DNA of 64,000 bases from Hoeflea sp. 108. Its GTDB lineage: Bacteria; Pseudomonadota; Alphaproteobacteria; Rhizobiales; Rhizobiaceae. How positions within the stretch are numbered: the stretch's first letter is position 1; each line of letters starts with the position of its first letter. Below the pieces are notes generated by a model, which was given only the letters and a program-made list of their open reading frames with translations, was not told where the DNA came from and searched no databases. The position numbers were made by a program, and so were the translations under genes. The stretch spans positions 1,056,839 through 1,120,838 of the forward strand of contig NZ_KB890024.1 in assembly GCF_000372965.1 (NCBI RefSeq), read 5' to 3'. Shown here one piece after another: positions 57,764 through 64,000 of this stretch.

Positions 57764-58549
57764 GCTTGTTTGCCCTGTGCCTTGATCGGATAGTGCAGCA
57801 GGAGCCGATAACCGCCGCGCATCATCTTGATGCCGTGGGCGACAAGGCGGCGAGCCTTGTTCTTGCGCGGATCGACCTCGAAATCCTCCTTGGTGCCGCG
57901 GAAGTCGAGCAGGACTTCGGCAACGGTGCGATAGCTTTCACCGCGCAGGCGGGCGTCCAGCGCGCGCAGGGAAAGGATGTGCCATTGCCGGAGCTGTACG
58001 GGCAATGCGCGAAAATCGCGGCCCGGCCGCTGGCCCTGTAGCGCTTTCACCAGGCGCTTTGCAGCATGGGAGCGGAGATCGTAGAAGGCGTCTGCCGGCA
58101 GGACGGTGCCGTAGAAAGCTGCCGCATCGGGGATAGCGTGCGGCAACCAGAACTGGTGTGCGACGCCATCGACCTGCCAGATGCCGTGCCAGCCATCCTC
58201 GGCCTGGCGCAGGTCGAGGCCGTCGAGATGCGCGAGCGTGATGATGGGCTCGGTCTCGCTGTCATGGTGCTCCAGCGGGGCGAGCCGTATTGCTTGCGGC
58301 TGAAGGCTCGGGCTCCAGAACAGGGTTTGCCGATCGGATGGTGTTTCAGGATCGGTCGGAAAATCGCAGCCCCCAGCGCTTCACGAAGGCTTCCAGGCGC
58401 TGGTGGTCCGGCTCGCGCGAAGTCGTGATGGCCTGAAACTCGCGACGATACTCGTCGTCGCGGCGAAGATATTCCCAAGCGAAACCGGCAGCGGGAATGC
58501 TCTTGGCAAATCTGTATGCCGCCGGTGAACGCCAGTCGATGCTCAGCAT
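57760..58549 (-). pseudogene. DUF6499-DUF2285 gene broken by a frameshift
   Basis: The N-terminal part (from ATG 58549: MLSIDWRSPAAYRFAKSIPA, FAWEYLRRDDEYRREF) is a DUF6499-type regulator domain ending at a stop after RWGLRFSDRS. In the next frame the protein continues naturally as FPTDPETPSDRQTLFWSPSL and on through a full DUF2285 domain (ALQGQRPGRDFRALPVQLRQ; RLVAHGIKMMRGGYRLLLHY) to 57760. The switch is at a run of four A at 58360-58363 on the plus strand; removing one base joins the frames into about 262 residues, the usual fused length. Mutation, sequencing error or slippage are all possible. Confidence 0.7.
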
Positions 58550-58761
58550 GGCGTTACCTCTCTATGTGGGCAGATGCGAAGCAATGCCCGGATAGAAAGA
58601 TTTGAATATCTCTGGAAGTAACTGTAGTCGCGCTGTCGCGATAACTGAAGCAGCTAACGCGATCAATCGCTTGGTTATTTTAGTCTTAACAGTGCTTGGG
58701 TGATTCTGCGAGCCGGGCGTAGCGCGGCGAGCGCGGCCATGTTCGTGAGCATGGCTGCACC

Positions 58762-58794
58762 GCCGATCCGCTCGCCGGATCGGCGCGATTTTTT
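58762..58794 (+). terminator. rho-independent-type hairpin on the plus strand
   Basis: A stem GCCGATCC/GGATCGGC with a 7-base loop, followed after GCGA by six T. It is oriented for plus-strand transcription, but no plus-strand gene lies between 57763 and here, so an antisense or small RNA is possible in the otherwise gene-free 58550-58859. Confidence 0.5.
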
Positions 58795-58821
58795 GGAAGT
58801 GCCTGCGCCTGCTGATGAGGG

Positions 58822-58850
58822 ACAGGGCCGCAACGGCGGCGGCCCTGTCG
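58822..58850. terminator. hairpin after the DUF932 gene
   Basis: A perfect 11-bp stem GACAGGGCCGC/GCGGCCCTGTC with a 7-base loop, ending 10 bases beyond the DUF932 stop. There is no T run on the minus strand, so it may stabilise the transcript end or act with Rho. Confidence 0.5.
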
Positions 58851-58859
58851 CCTTGGCGG

Positions 58860-59702
58860 TCAATACCCCTTCAGCTTCTGCATTCCCTCCGCCAGCGTCC
58901 AGAGCGCACGATTGAGGGTCACATTCTGGTCGATACCGTTGACGGCGCGGGTCTGGCTGCGGCGGATGCGGCCTTCGGCATTGCGCTTCTGGCCGCGCAA
59001 GCCGCCCTTGGTCAAATGCTCCTGGATGACGTTGAACGTGCTCCAGACGCTTTGCCCTGCATCCTCGTGACGGCGCGGCATGATAATCTGATCCGGCTGA
59101 ACCGGGCTTTCCTCCTCGCCGTAGCGGGCGACAAGGCTGGCCTCGGCCAAAACCCGTTGCTCGTCCCGCGAAAGCCGCGTTTCCTTCATGGTCTCTGTCG
59201 CGTCGATGAGGCGGGGGAAGTCCTCCGCGACGGTATAGACGCCCTCAATGATCTGATCCTGAATGCCGCCCTTGTGGGGAACGCGGATTTCCTCGAACCG
59301 CTCGCCCGCAATCATGCTGTTGGTGCAGACGAAACGGAGCATCCCGGCGAACATCTGATAGGCGCTGGTCCCGTCATGGCTGTTGACGATGATGACTTCC
59401 GCCGCCTCCGGCTTGCCGATCCCGCCATCCCGGCGCAGGCGCAGCATATGCTTGGCGTGGCCGTGACGCGAACCGTCGCGCGGAACCGACTGCACGGCGA
59501 AGAACGGGAACCATCCTTCCCGGCGCAGGCCCTCCACGATGTCGATGGTGGGGACATAGACGTAACGCTCGGAACGGCTGTCATGCGCCTCGCTGGCGAA
59601 GATCGAGGGGACGTACCGATAAAGCGCCTCGTTATCCAGCGGCTCGCGCCCGCTGATCTGATGGGCGTTGCGACCGAATCGGGTGGCGAGCTGGTGATAC
59701 AT
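58860..59702 (-). CDS. DUF932 family protein
   Basis: A 280-residue DUF932 protein of ICE and plasmid backbones: MYHQLATRFGRNAHQISGRE, YVYVPTIDIVEGLRREGWFP, and DGTSAYQMFAGMLRFVCTNS. The C-terminal region is basic (TKGGLRGQKRNAEGRIRR). The family is related to phage/plasmid 'LGT_TIGR03299' proteins, of unknown function. ATG 59702 starts the conserved part. Its long upstream leader shares motifs with that of the DUF736 gene at 60059. Confidence 0.9.
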   Translation of the reverse strand: MYHQLATRFGRNAHQISGREPLDNEALYRYVPSIFASEAHDSRSERYVYVPTIDIVEGLRREGWFPFFAVQSVPRDGSRHGHAKHMLRLRRDGGIGKPEAAEVIIVNSHDGTSAYQMFAGMLRFVCTNSMIAGERFEEIRVPHKGGIQDQIIEGVYTVAEDFPRLIDATETMKETRLSRDEQRVLAEASLVARYGEEESPVQPDQIIMPRRHEDAGQSVWSTFNVIQEHLTKGGLRGQKRNAEGRIRRSQTRAVNGIDQNVTLNRALWTLAEGMQKLKGY

Positions 59703-59761
59703 GGTCTTTCCTTTCGTGGGCGTGGGTTGGAGCGCAGCGCTGCGCTGCAACCCTGCCCGTC

Positions 59762-59870
59762 GGCGAGACCGGGGGGTGCAAGGTGCAAGGGCGACCGGGA
59801 CGGAGGGGGATCACCCGGCCTGCACGGAACGGCGGAACGACGTGGAGGAAGGCCGGGGAAACCGTCCCGG
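59762..59870. repeat. GC-rich leader motif upstream of DUF932 gene, related to 60430-60501
   Basis: On the plus strand it begins GGCGAGACCGGGG and contains GGAACGACGTGGAGGAAGGC. The region 60430-60501, upstream of the DUF736 gene, contains GTGAGACCGGGG and GGAACGAAGTGGAAGGCGGC in the same order, with CCTGCAC between. A shared structured leader or regulator site is possible. No gene is present in 59703-60019. Confidence 0.45.
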
Positions 59871-60019
59871 TCGAGCGCCAGCGATCCCTTGCGCCGCGCC
59901 GGGGGGAGCCCCCCAAGCAAGCCGCCCGGCGAGAGCGGAGCGGAAGCCGGGCACGAGATCCGATCGGGAGTCCCGTTCTCCCGATTCCTTGTTCCTTGAC
60001 GGCGGCGGTCATGAGCATG

Positions 60020-60047
60020 AAGAAGCCCCGCCGCGGCGGGGCTTCTT
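60020..60047. terminator. perfect palindromic terminator of the DUF736 gene
   Basis: A 28-bp perfect palindrome with arms AAGAAGCCCCGCCG and CGGCGGGGCTTCTT and no spacer, 12 bases after the DUF736 stop. Flanking AAG/CTT runs allow termination in either direction. Confidence 0.75.
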
Positions 60048-60058
60048 GAGGGGCTGGC

Positions 60059-60376
60059 TCAGTCGCCGTTGCGGCGAGACCAGATGAGGTTGTGACCGCT
60101 GCCGTCCTCGGCTTCGACCAGGCTGGCGTAGATCGGGGCCGGGAAGCTCGGATCGTCCAGCTTGACCGAGAGGTATTCGCGGCCGGTTTCGCGGGCGGTC
60201 TTCTTCCAGGCTGCGCCGAACTCGGTCGCGCCGGCGAAGATGCGGAAGTCGGGGCCGCGCTCGCTTTCGCCCTCGGAGGGGACGAACTTGGCCTTGACAT
60301 TGAGGGTCAGGGTCTTGACCGCGCCGGTGAAGCCCGCGCCGTTTTCGTTCTTGGTGAAGGTGCCGATGGTCGCCAT
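60059..60376 (-). CDS. DUF736 family protein (copy 2)
   Basis: A 105-residue DUF736 protein: MATIGTFTKNENGAGFTGAV, KAKFVPSEGESERGPDFRIF, and EYLSVKLDDPSFPAPIYASL. It is the more typical of the two copies, ending NLIWSRRNGD. It is preceded by a long GC-rich leader and followed by a strong terminator, so it is probably a single-gene transcript. The function is unknown. Confidence 0.93.
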   Translation of the reverse strand: MATIGTFTKNENGAGFTGAVKTLTLNVKAKFVPSEGESERGPDFRIFAGATEFGAAWKKTARETGREYLSVKLDDPSFPAPIYASLVEAEDGSGHNLIWSRRNGD

Positions 60377-60429
60377 TGCCGTATTCCCTTTTTCTGTCGA
60401 GCCGCTCCATTGCGACCTCGATGGGGGTC

Positions 60430-60501
60430 GTGAGACCGGGGACGCTCGGCCCTGCACCCGTAGGGCTGGAACGAAGTGGAAGGCGGCCGGCGACGGCTTT
60501 T
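60430..60501. repeat. GC-rich leader motif upstream of DUF736 copy 2
   Basis: This matches the leader at 59762-59870 in GAGACCGGGG, CCTGCAC and GGAACGA-GTGGA-GG order. It ends in a run of T (CGGCTTTTTT) on the plus strand, which makes a weak plus-strand terminator. Confidence 0.4.
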
Positions 60502-61155
60502 TTGCTTCGCGATGCAAAGCGCGCTCGCGCGCGGCGGAAAGAAGCTGGCGGCGGACGTTGCGGGAGACGAGCGAGGCGCAGCCAGTCTTCGGTCAGACCC
60601 ATGCCAATCGAGATCGCGGATGGAGCGCCCGTCTCGGGAAATCGGGGGAATACGGCAATGGCGGCCGTCCCTCGCGCGTCACGGCTCGAGAACGGAAACG
60701 GTGCTGGCCCCGCTGGCCGATGCACACCACCCTGATCCTCGCCGCCACGGCCCATCCTCGGCCTTGGGCGAGACGTATGCCCATGCGGCCCTGTTCCCGC
60801 ACCATTGCGGCATGATCCGCGCACGACGCTGCCGAACGTCCACCCGCGCACCGCCGCCCCGATGTCCTCCGCTTATGCGGACGCGCGGTGTCTCCCGGCC
60901 TATCTATGTCAGCTCGCCGCATTCGAGCGCAGCAGCCCGATCCTCGCTGGCGTCGGTGTCATGGCGATTGAGACCGGCCCCTTGGTAGCCTCGCCGCTGC
61001 GGGGCGTCCGCGAAATGGCAACCGCCGCCCCTTGCGTCAGCGATTGAAGCCGTATGGCGGAAACGCGCTTGCAAAGCGTGGTTCCGGCGCAGCCGAAAGC
61101 GCGGCCCGAAGGGCGACGCCACGATGCTTGCTGAGAGAAACTAGCTTCTATGAAC
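60502..61155. other. gene-free GC-rich region
   Basis: The 650 bases contain several long frames on both strands. They are typical GC-rich shadows: biased to Arg/Pro/Ala, without family signatures or ribosome-binding sites. I find no reliable gene. It may contain a degraded gene or promoter DNA between the DUF736 gene and the cassette cluster. Confidence 0.45.
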
Positions 61156-61231
61156 CGTCGCAAATATCGCTATTCTGCGACGCAGCAAAAAACAGGCGCG
61201 AAATTCTCGCTTTAATCGGGATTTTTGCGAT
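61156..61231. repeat. res-like element at the 3' side of the DUF4274 gene
   Basis: A 27-bp inverted site with arms CGTCGCA and TGCGACG (61156-61182). It is followed by GCGCGAAATTCTCGC and GGGATTTTTGCGATGG. The motifs TCGCAAA and TTTTGCGA are those of the elements at 36745-36858 and 63046-63160, though this copy is shorter (about 76 bp) and only loosely alignable. It ends 3 bases from the DUF4274 stop, again on the 3' side of its gene. Confidence 0.5.
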
Positions 61232-61233
61232 GG

Positions 61234-61965
61234 CTACCATTGCCCGGTCCTGAGTCGATGCGCGATCAGGGCTAGGCCCACGATCACCGCTCCACCGATG
61301 ATCATCCAGCCGATGATACCAAAAAAGCCGAGCTTATGTCGCGCCCTATGGGCGTTGGCGGGCCTTAGCGGTTTGGCTGACAGCGATTTTCCAGCCGCAT
61401 CGCGTCCGGGGATACCCGCTTTCGGTTGATCATCAGTGGATGCGCCAGGGCGCGACGCATAGTCCAACCCAAGCGAAGCATATGAATCCCAAAACCGTGG
61501 GTTCCCAAAGGGTGGATTCTTGGAATCTACAACGGCCTTCCGACCCTCGAAATCCCCGAGCAAATCCGCTGGAATGTTAAGGGGGTCTGCTGAGCCTTCT
61601 TTGAGAATGTCCCGTCTATAGAGGTCTCCAGGGGCCGCAAATTCTATTTCTCCGACTTGATAAAAGCCGCTGCGCCATTTGCGAAGAATCCGGTCTATTA
61701 TCATGTCACCTTCAGAATTAGGGTTAAGTTTTCCGCCTTTCAACAGATCGCTAGCAGCATCATAGGCTCCCATTCGCCAAAAAATACTAGCCGCAACCTG
61801 CTTTGTGCATCTCGGATGATCGACCATAGCAAGCAATATCCATAGGCCGTGATCATGGGATGCAAAGCGTCCAGCGCAATCAAACCAGACATCCTCCGGC
61901 TGGTCTTTCAACCAGTCCATGAATTTGGGAATTGCATCTCCGTCTGCGTCGTCTTCGGTGCTCAC
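61234..61965 (-). CDS. DUF4274-like protein with C-terminal membrane anchor
   Basis: A 243-residue protein. The N-terminal part (FMDWLKDQPEDVWFDCAGRF, then HGLWILLAMVDHPRCTKQVA and ASIFWRMGAY) resembles DUF4274. A single hydrophobic segment near the C-terminus (FFGIIGWMIIGGAVIVGLAL) should anchor it. I favour the GTG at 61965, preceded by GGAGGGG, over a TTG at 62025. Lower GC than the ICE backbone. It is divergent from the gene at 62281 and flanked on both sides by TGTCGC-type sites, so it may be a cassette. The function is unknown. Confidence 0.68.
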   Translation of the reverse strand: MSTEDDADGDAIPKFMDWLKDQPEDVWFDCAGRFASHDHGLWILLAMVDHPRCTKQVAASIFWRMGAYDAASDLLKGGKLNPNSEGDMIIDRILRKWRSGFYQVGEIEFAAPGDLYRRDILKEGSADPLNIPADLLGDFEGRKAVVDSKNPPFGNPRFWDSYASLGLDYASRPGASTDDQPKAGIPGRDAAGKSLSAKPLRPANAHRARHKLGFFGIIGWMIIGGAVIVGLALIAHRLRTGQW

Positions 61966-62109
61966 CGCGTTTTCCCCTCCGCTGCCTCGCATTAACACCA
62001 TGCGACTAGCTCTATTAATCTCCAATGGACGCTTTGAACATTTACTGAGCGTCCAAGCTGCTACGGCCTCGGCGCTGGCTGGATGGTCGGTTGCGGTACG
62101 ATAAGGGCG

Positions 62110-62161
62110 GCGTTCGCAGAAATCCTAGATTGTTGTCGCGGGTTTCGGGAGTTTTGCGACA
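62110..62161. repeat. inverted site shared by the two adjacent cassettes
   Basis: A 28-bp inverted site (62134-62161) with arms TGTCGC and GCGACA and inner TTTCGGGAGTTTT, preceded by TTCGCAGAAATCCTAGATT. The 28-bp part matches 37737-37764 (read on the minus strand) at 25 of 28 positions. It lies between the divergent DUF4274 and membrane-protein genes. Confidence 0.6.
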
Positions 62162-62193
62162 GCACCTTCAGGTGCTCGCTTATTACAAGAGAA

Positions 62194-62209
62194 GTGACGG
62201 AAGCTTCAC
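62194..62209 (+). promoter_or_regulatory. 16-bp box shared by the two cassette genes, copy 2
   Basis: GTGACGGAAGCTTCAC, identical to the minus-strand sequence at 37689-37704, followed by ACCTACTCGATACA, which is also largely shared. It lies about 70 bases before the gene start at 62281. Confidence 0.55.
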
Positions 62210-62280
62210 ACCTACTCGATACACTCGGTCACGGAAAGAGATTTTGATTGGCTTGGAAGTAGAATGGCGGAGATTGCTGC

Positions 62281-62973
62281 ATGAACCGACTAGCAAAAGG
62301 GTTACTGATCCTGACCGCTTTTGCTCTGGCGCTGGTAATGTGGTGGAAGTTCAATTACCCGACCCATGCTTGGAACCAGAAGCTTACGGTGACAGTGACG
62401 ACTCCTAGGGGCGATGTTTCGGGGGCTTCTGTCGTCGGCGTCTCCTGGAGCAAGAATTTCTTTTCGGGAGGCTGGGGCGGCGCACTGTTTCACCTGGCGC
62501 TGCGAGGCGAGGCGACGACTATTGACCTCGGCGGGGGACAGTTCTTGTTTGCGATCCTGGGCTATCAGCATAGCCAGGAGCCGACCGATACCGGCTTGAT
62601 AGCGCCAAAACTTCTCGGCGATGAGAGGTTTTATTGGTCGCCTGACGCATTCCAACGCGTTCAGGCGGCGAGGGGGCGTGGCCCCGTCGTTTTGCCGAAT
62701 AGGCTTTATCCGCGTTTCCTGCGCTTTCGCGATATCAACGATCCAAAGACGGCCGAACTTGTCGATCCAGCCGATTTGGCGAAGAGTTTCGGCCCGGGCT
62801 TCCGACTCGCGCGTGTGACGATTGAGATTACCGATGACGCGGTGACGCGGGGCATAAGAAACACCCTGCCATGGATATCACGGCAGGTCGGGTGGTTTCC
62901 GCTCAACGCGGGCTCCGATGTGCCGCCCATCGGGCCCGCAAATTTGATCGACTTCGATACCCTTAGAAAATGA
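62281..62973 (+). CDS. membrane-anchored protein, paralogue of 36891-37565
   Basis: A 230-residue protein starting MNRLAKGLLILTAFALALVM, an uncleaved-looking membrane segment, with no lipobox. The periplasmic part contains LTVTVTTPRGDVSGASVVGV, RFLRFRDINDPKTAELVDP, and VTRGIRNTLPWISRQ, matching the lipoprotein at 36891 in order and spacing. The middle (LGDERFYWSPDAFQRVQAAR) is longer than in the paralogue. Both the upstream box and the downstream 115-bp element are shared with that locus. I know no named family for these proteins. Confidence 0.75.
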   Translation: MNRLAKGLLILTAFALALVMWWKFNYPTHAWNQKLTVTVTTPRGDVSGASVVGVSWSKNFFSGGWGGALFHLALRGEATTIDLGGGQFLFAILGYQHSQEPTDTGLIAPKLLGDERFYWSPDAFQRVQAARGRGPVVLPNRLYPRFLRFRDINDPKTAELVDPADLAKSFGPGFRLARVTIEITDDAVTRGIRNTLPWISRQVGWFPLNAGSDVPPIGPANLIDFDTLRK

Positions 62974-63045
62974 CCTCAACCGTGCGTCGAACCCGTTACC
63001 TATCTGGCATGGGTGGGCTTCGGGCTGGCATCTGAAATCGCCGTC

Positions 63046-63160
63046 TGTCGCAAAATTCCTGATTTTTCAGCATGGACAACGGCCGGCTGAAATTGCTCGG
63101 CAATCCGTGTCGCGAAACTCGCTCGCAAAAGTCAGAGTTTCGCGACCAACTTTTGCGACA
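63046..63160. repeat. res-like 115-bp element, copy 2 (3' side of membrane-protein gene)
   Basis: It begins TGTCGCAAAATTCCTGATTT, has an inner inverted pair TGTCGCGAAACTC (63108-63120) and GAGTTTCGCGAC (63135-63146), and ends TTTTGCGACA. It aligns over its full length with the minus strand of 36745-36858. The three groups of half-sites resemble subsites I-III of a resolvase res site. No recombinase gene is within the window apart from the tyrosine integrase. Confidence 0.6.
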
Positions 63161-63196
63161 TTGCACAGCGGGTTTTTTGGCCGTCGACGCGAGCCA

Positions 63197-63613
63197 TCAG
63201 GCAGAGCGTGGTGCTGCTGGCGTCGCCAGTCGCAACAGCGCGGACACGCCGACAAACCCGCCACCTAAAACGCAGCAGATTTGCCGCCAGGTTTCGGATG
63301 GCGCAGCCTCCTTGGTGACGCCGTGGACAAGTGCGTAACCGGCAACGGCGGCGGGCGCGGCGAAGAGGAGCGCCACGATCAGGCGCAGGATCGGCGAGCG
63401 CAGCGTGTCGAACAGCAGCGCGAGAACGCCGAAGGCGGCGATGGCGGCGACGAAGCCGACGAGGCCCGCCCCGATGAAGCCCGCGCCGGTCTGATAGGCG
63501 AACTGCGCGGCCGTGATGCCGAGCATGAAGGGTAAGGCATAGACGGCGAGCGTATAGGCCAGGACGCAAAGCCCGGCGATCAGCACGACGCTCATCAGCA
63601 TCACGGCAACCAT
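63197..63613 (-). CDS. ICE backbone membrane protein
   Basis: A 138-residue protein with three to four hydrophobic segments: MLMSVVLIAGLCVLAYTLAV, GAGFIGAGLVGFVAAIAAFG, ILRLIVALLFAAPAAVAGYA and CCVLGGGFVGVSALLRL. It lacks a recognised domain. Its place next to the ParB-like gene suggests a conserved backbone component. It could be involved in surface or entry exclusion, but nothing in the sequence shows that. Confidence 0.7.
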   Translation of the reverse strand: MVAVMLMSVVLIAGLCVLAYTLAVYALPFMLGITAAQFAYQTGAGFIGAGLVGFVAAIAAFGVLALLFDTLRSPILRLIVALLFAAPAAVAGYALVHGVTKEAAPSETWRQICCVLGGGFVGVSALLRLATPAAPRSA

Positions 63614-63662
63614 GGTTCTCTTCCTTCACGATGATTGCGACCGTGGCGGCGGTCGAGGTGAT

Positions 63663-63695
63663 CGGGCCGCGCGACTGCGCGGCCCGCGATTTTTT
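63663..63695 (+). terminator. rho-independent-type hairpin on the plus strand
   Basis: A stem CGGGCCGCGC/GCGCGGCCCG with a GACT loop, followed by CGA and six T. Like the hairpin at 58762-58794 it reads on the plus strand, where no gene precedes it, and shares the CGCGATTTTTT tail. Confidence 0.5.
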
Positions 63696-63744
63696 CGGAC
63701 GAGAGGAAAGCCGGGGCCGCTTGCGCGCCCCCGGCCTGCCTTCC

Positions 63745-64000
63745 TCATTCCGCTGCGATGGCGAAATGGTCATCATGGGCTTCCTGCGAGGATGCGGGCT
63801 CTACGGCATCGAGGGCGAACGCCTCGGCCTGCTGGTCGAGCCATTCGGGGCGCGCGGTGCGCAGCACGGGCGGAAGCCAGCCGGTTCCGGCCAGAAGCTG
63901 CTCGGCGGCTTCGGCCATCTCCACCTTCTTCTTGTCCGCGATCTGCTCCGCTGCCTCGTCGCCAAGAGCATCCCGCACGGCGGCGAGGATGTGGGCCTTG
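63745..64000 (-). CDS. ParB-like partition/nuclease protein, C-terminal part
   Basis: The 85 visible codons run from KAHILAAVRDALGDEAAEQI through KKKVEMAEAAEQLLAGTGWL to the stop. This is the C-terminal end of the large ParB-like proteins of ICE backbones, in which AEAAExLLAGTGWLPxxLR is a conserved finish. The N-terminal ParB nuclease domain lies beyond the right edge. It probably helps maintain the excised element. Confidence 0.82.
   Translation of the reverse strand, partial: KAHILAAVRDALGDEAAEQIADKKKVEMAEAAEQLLAGTGWLPPVLRTARPEWLDQQAEAFALDAVEPASSQEAHDDHFAIAAE

Larger units (their letters stand above)
24980..64000. mobile_element. integrative and conjugative element inserted at the guaA 3' end (right end outside window)
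   Basis: From just after guaA to the right edge the DNA carries a conjugative element: integrase, AlpA-like regulators, a full trb operon, TraG coupling protein, DUF3363 relaxase, transglycosylase, TraF peptidase, RepA-type initiator, and DUF736, DUF932, DUF2285, DUF2840 and ParB-like backbone genes. Most backbone genes are on the minus strand and overlap by a few bases. Two bays of unrelated cargo interrupt the backbone. The left boundary is placed by the end of guaA; the right attachment site is not in the window, so size and direct repeats are unknown. Confidence 0.88.

Noticed and set aside
60476..60988. 170-codon plus-strand frame in the gene-free GC-rich region
   Set aside because: The composition is dominated by Arg, Pro, Ser and Ala, there is no ribosome-binding site, and no family resemblance.
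1..64000. CRISPR arrays, rRNA or tRNA genes, insertion sequences
   Set aside because: No regularly spaced repeats, no rRNA or tRNA-like sequence and no transposase gene were recognised; the guaA end, not a tRNA, is the ICE target.

Overview
The window looks like the chromosome of a GC-rich alphaproteobacterium of the Rhizobiales, probably Mesorhizobium/Aminobacter-like. This rests on the gene set (DUF3422, HisS-HisZ-short HisG, GlcDEF with nested accessory genes, DUF1127, a DUF4870-type protein) and on dispersed palindromic intergenic repeats; no 16S or other marker is present. No rRNA, tRNA or CRISPR array was seen.

Bases 1 to about 24979 are core chromosome. In order: the rsmE start; an amidotransferase; a metallophosphoesterase coupled to a FadR-type regulator; DUF3422; a glycolate oxidase operon (glcD - ASCH-like gene - glcE - DUF4870-like gene - glcF); two L,D-transpeptidases flanking a divergent folD; a 3-methyladenine glycosylase; hisS, hisZ and hisG; an RsmB-type rRNA methyltransferase; tspO; a PaaI-like thioesterase; a nucleosidase; a MarR regulator; and guaA. 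Matching palindromes in front of the FadR-type gene and glcD suggest one regulator for itself and for glycolate oxidation.

From the 3' end of guaA to the right edge lies one integrative and conjugative element (ICE), cut off by the window. It starts with a P4-type integrase preceded by repeated 9-mers that look like arm sites. Its backbone is an AlpA-like gene, DUF2274, a complete trb mating-pair operon (trbI, G, F, L, K-like, J, E, D, C, B), a CopG-like gene with traG, a DUF3363 relaxase, a lytic transglycosylase, DUF736, a TraF-type peptidase, DUF2840, a RepA/RPA initiator gene with iterons, DnaA-box-like sites and an AT-rich stretch inside it, a second AlpA-like gene, DUF2285 genes, DUF932, a second DUF736, a membrane protein and a ParB-like gene.

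Cargo sits in two bays. Between trbB and traG there is a divergent cluster: on the minus strand EamA, LysE, a Nudix-like protein, a Nudix hydrolase and a carbon-nitrogen hydrolase; on the plus strand another EamA and a paralogous Nudix hydrolase. Between traG and the relaxase are two LysR regulators, a third EamA exporter, a DUF1127 protein and an exported carboxypeptidase G2-like peptidase. The theme is small-molecule processing and export; the substrate cannot be read from sequence.

The most unusual signal is a set of about 1-kb units (36745-37764, 61156-62161, 62110-63160) flanked by related sites built on TGTCGC/GCGACA and TCGCAAAA motifs. Two of them carry homologous membrane/lipoprotein genes of unknown function, share a 16-bp upstream box, and end in an alignable 115-bp element resembling a serine-resolvase res site. 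They may be a mobile gene-cassette family.
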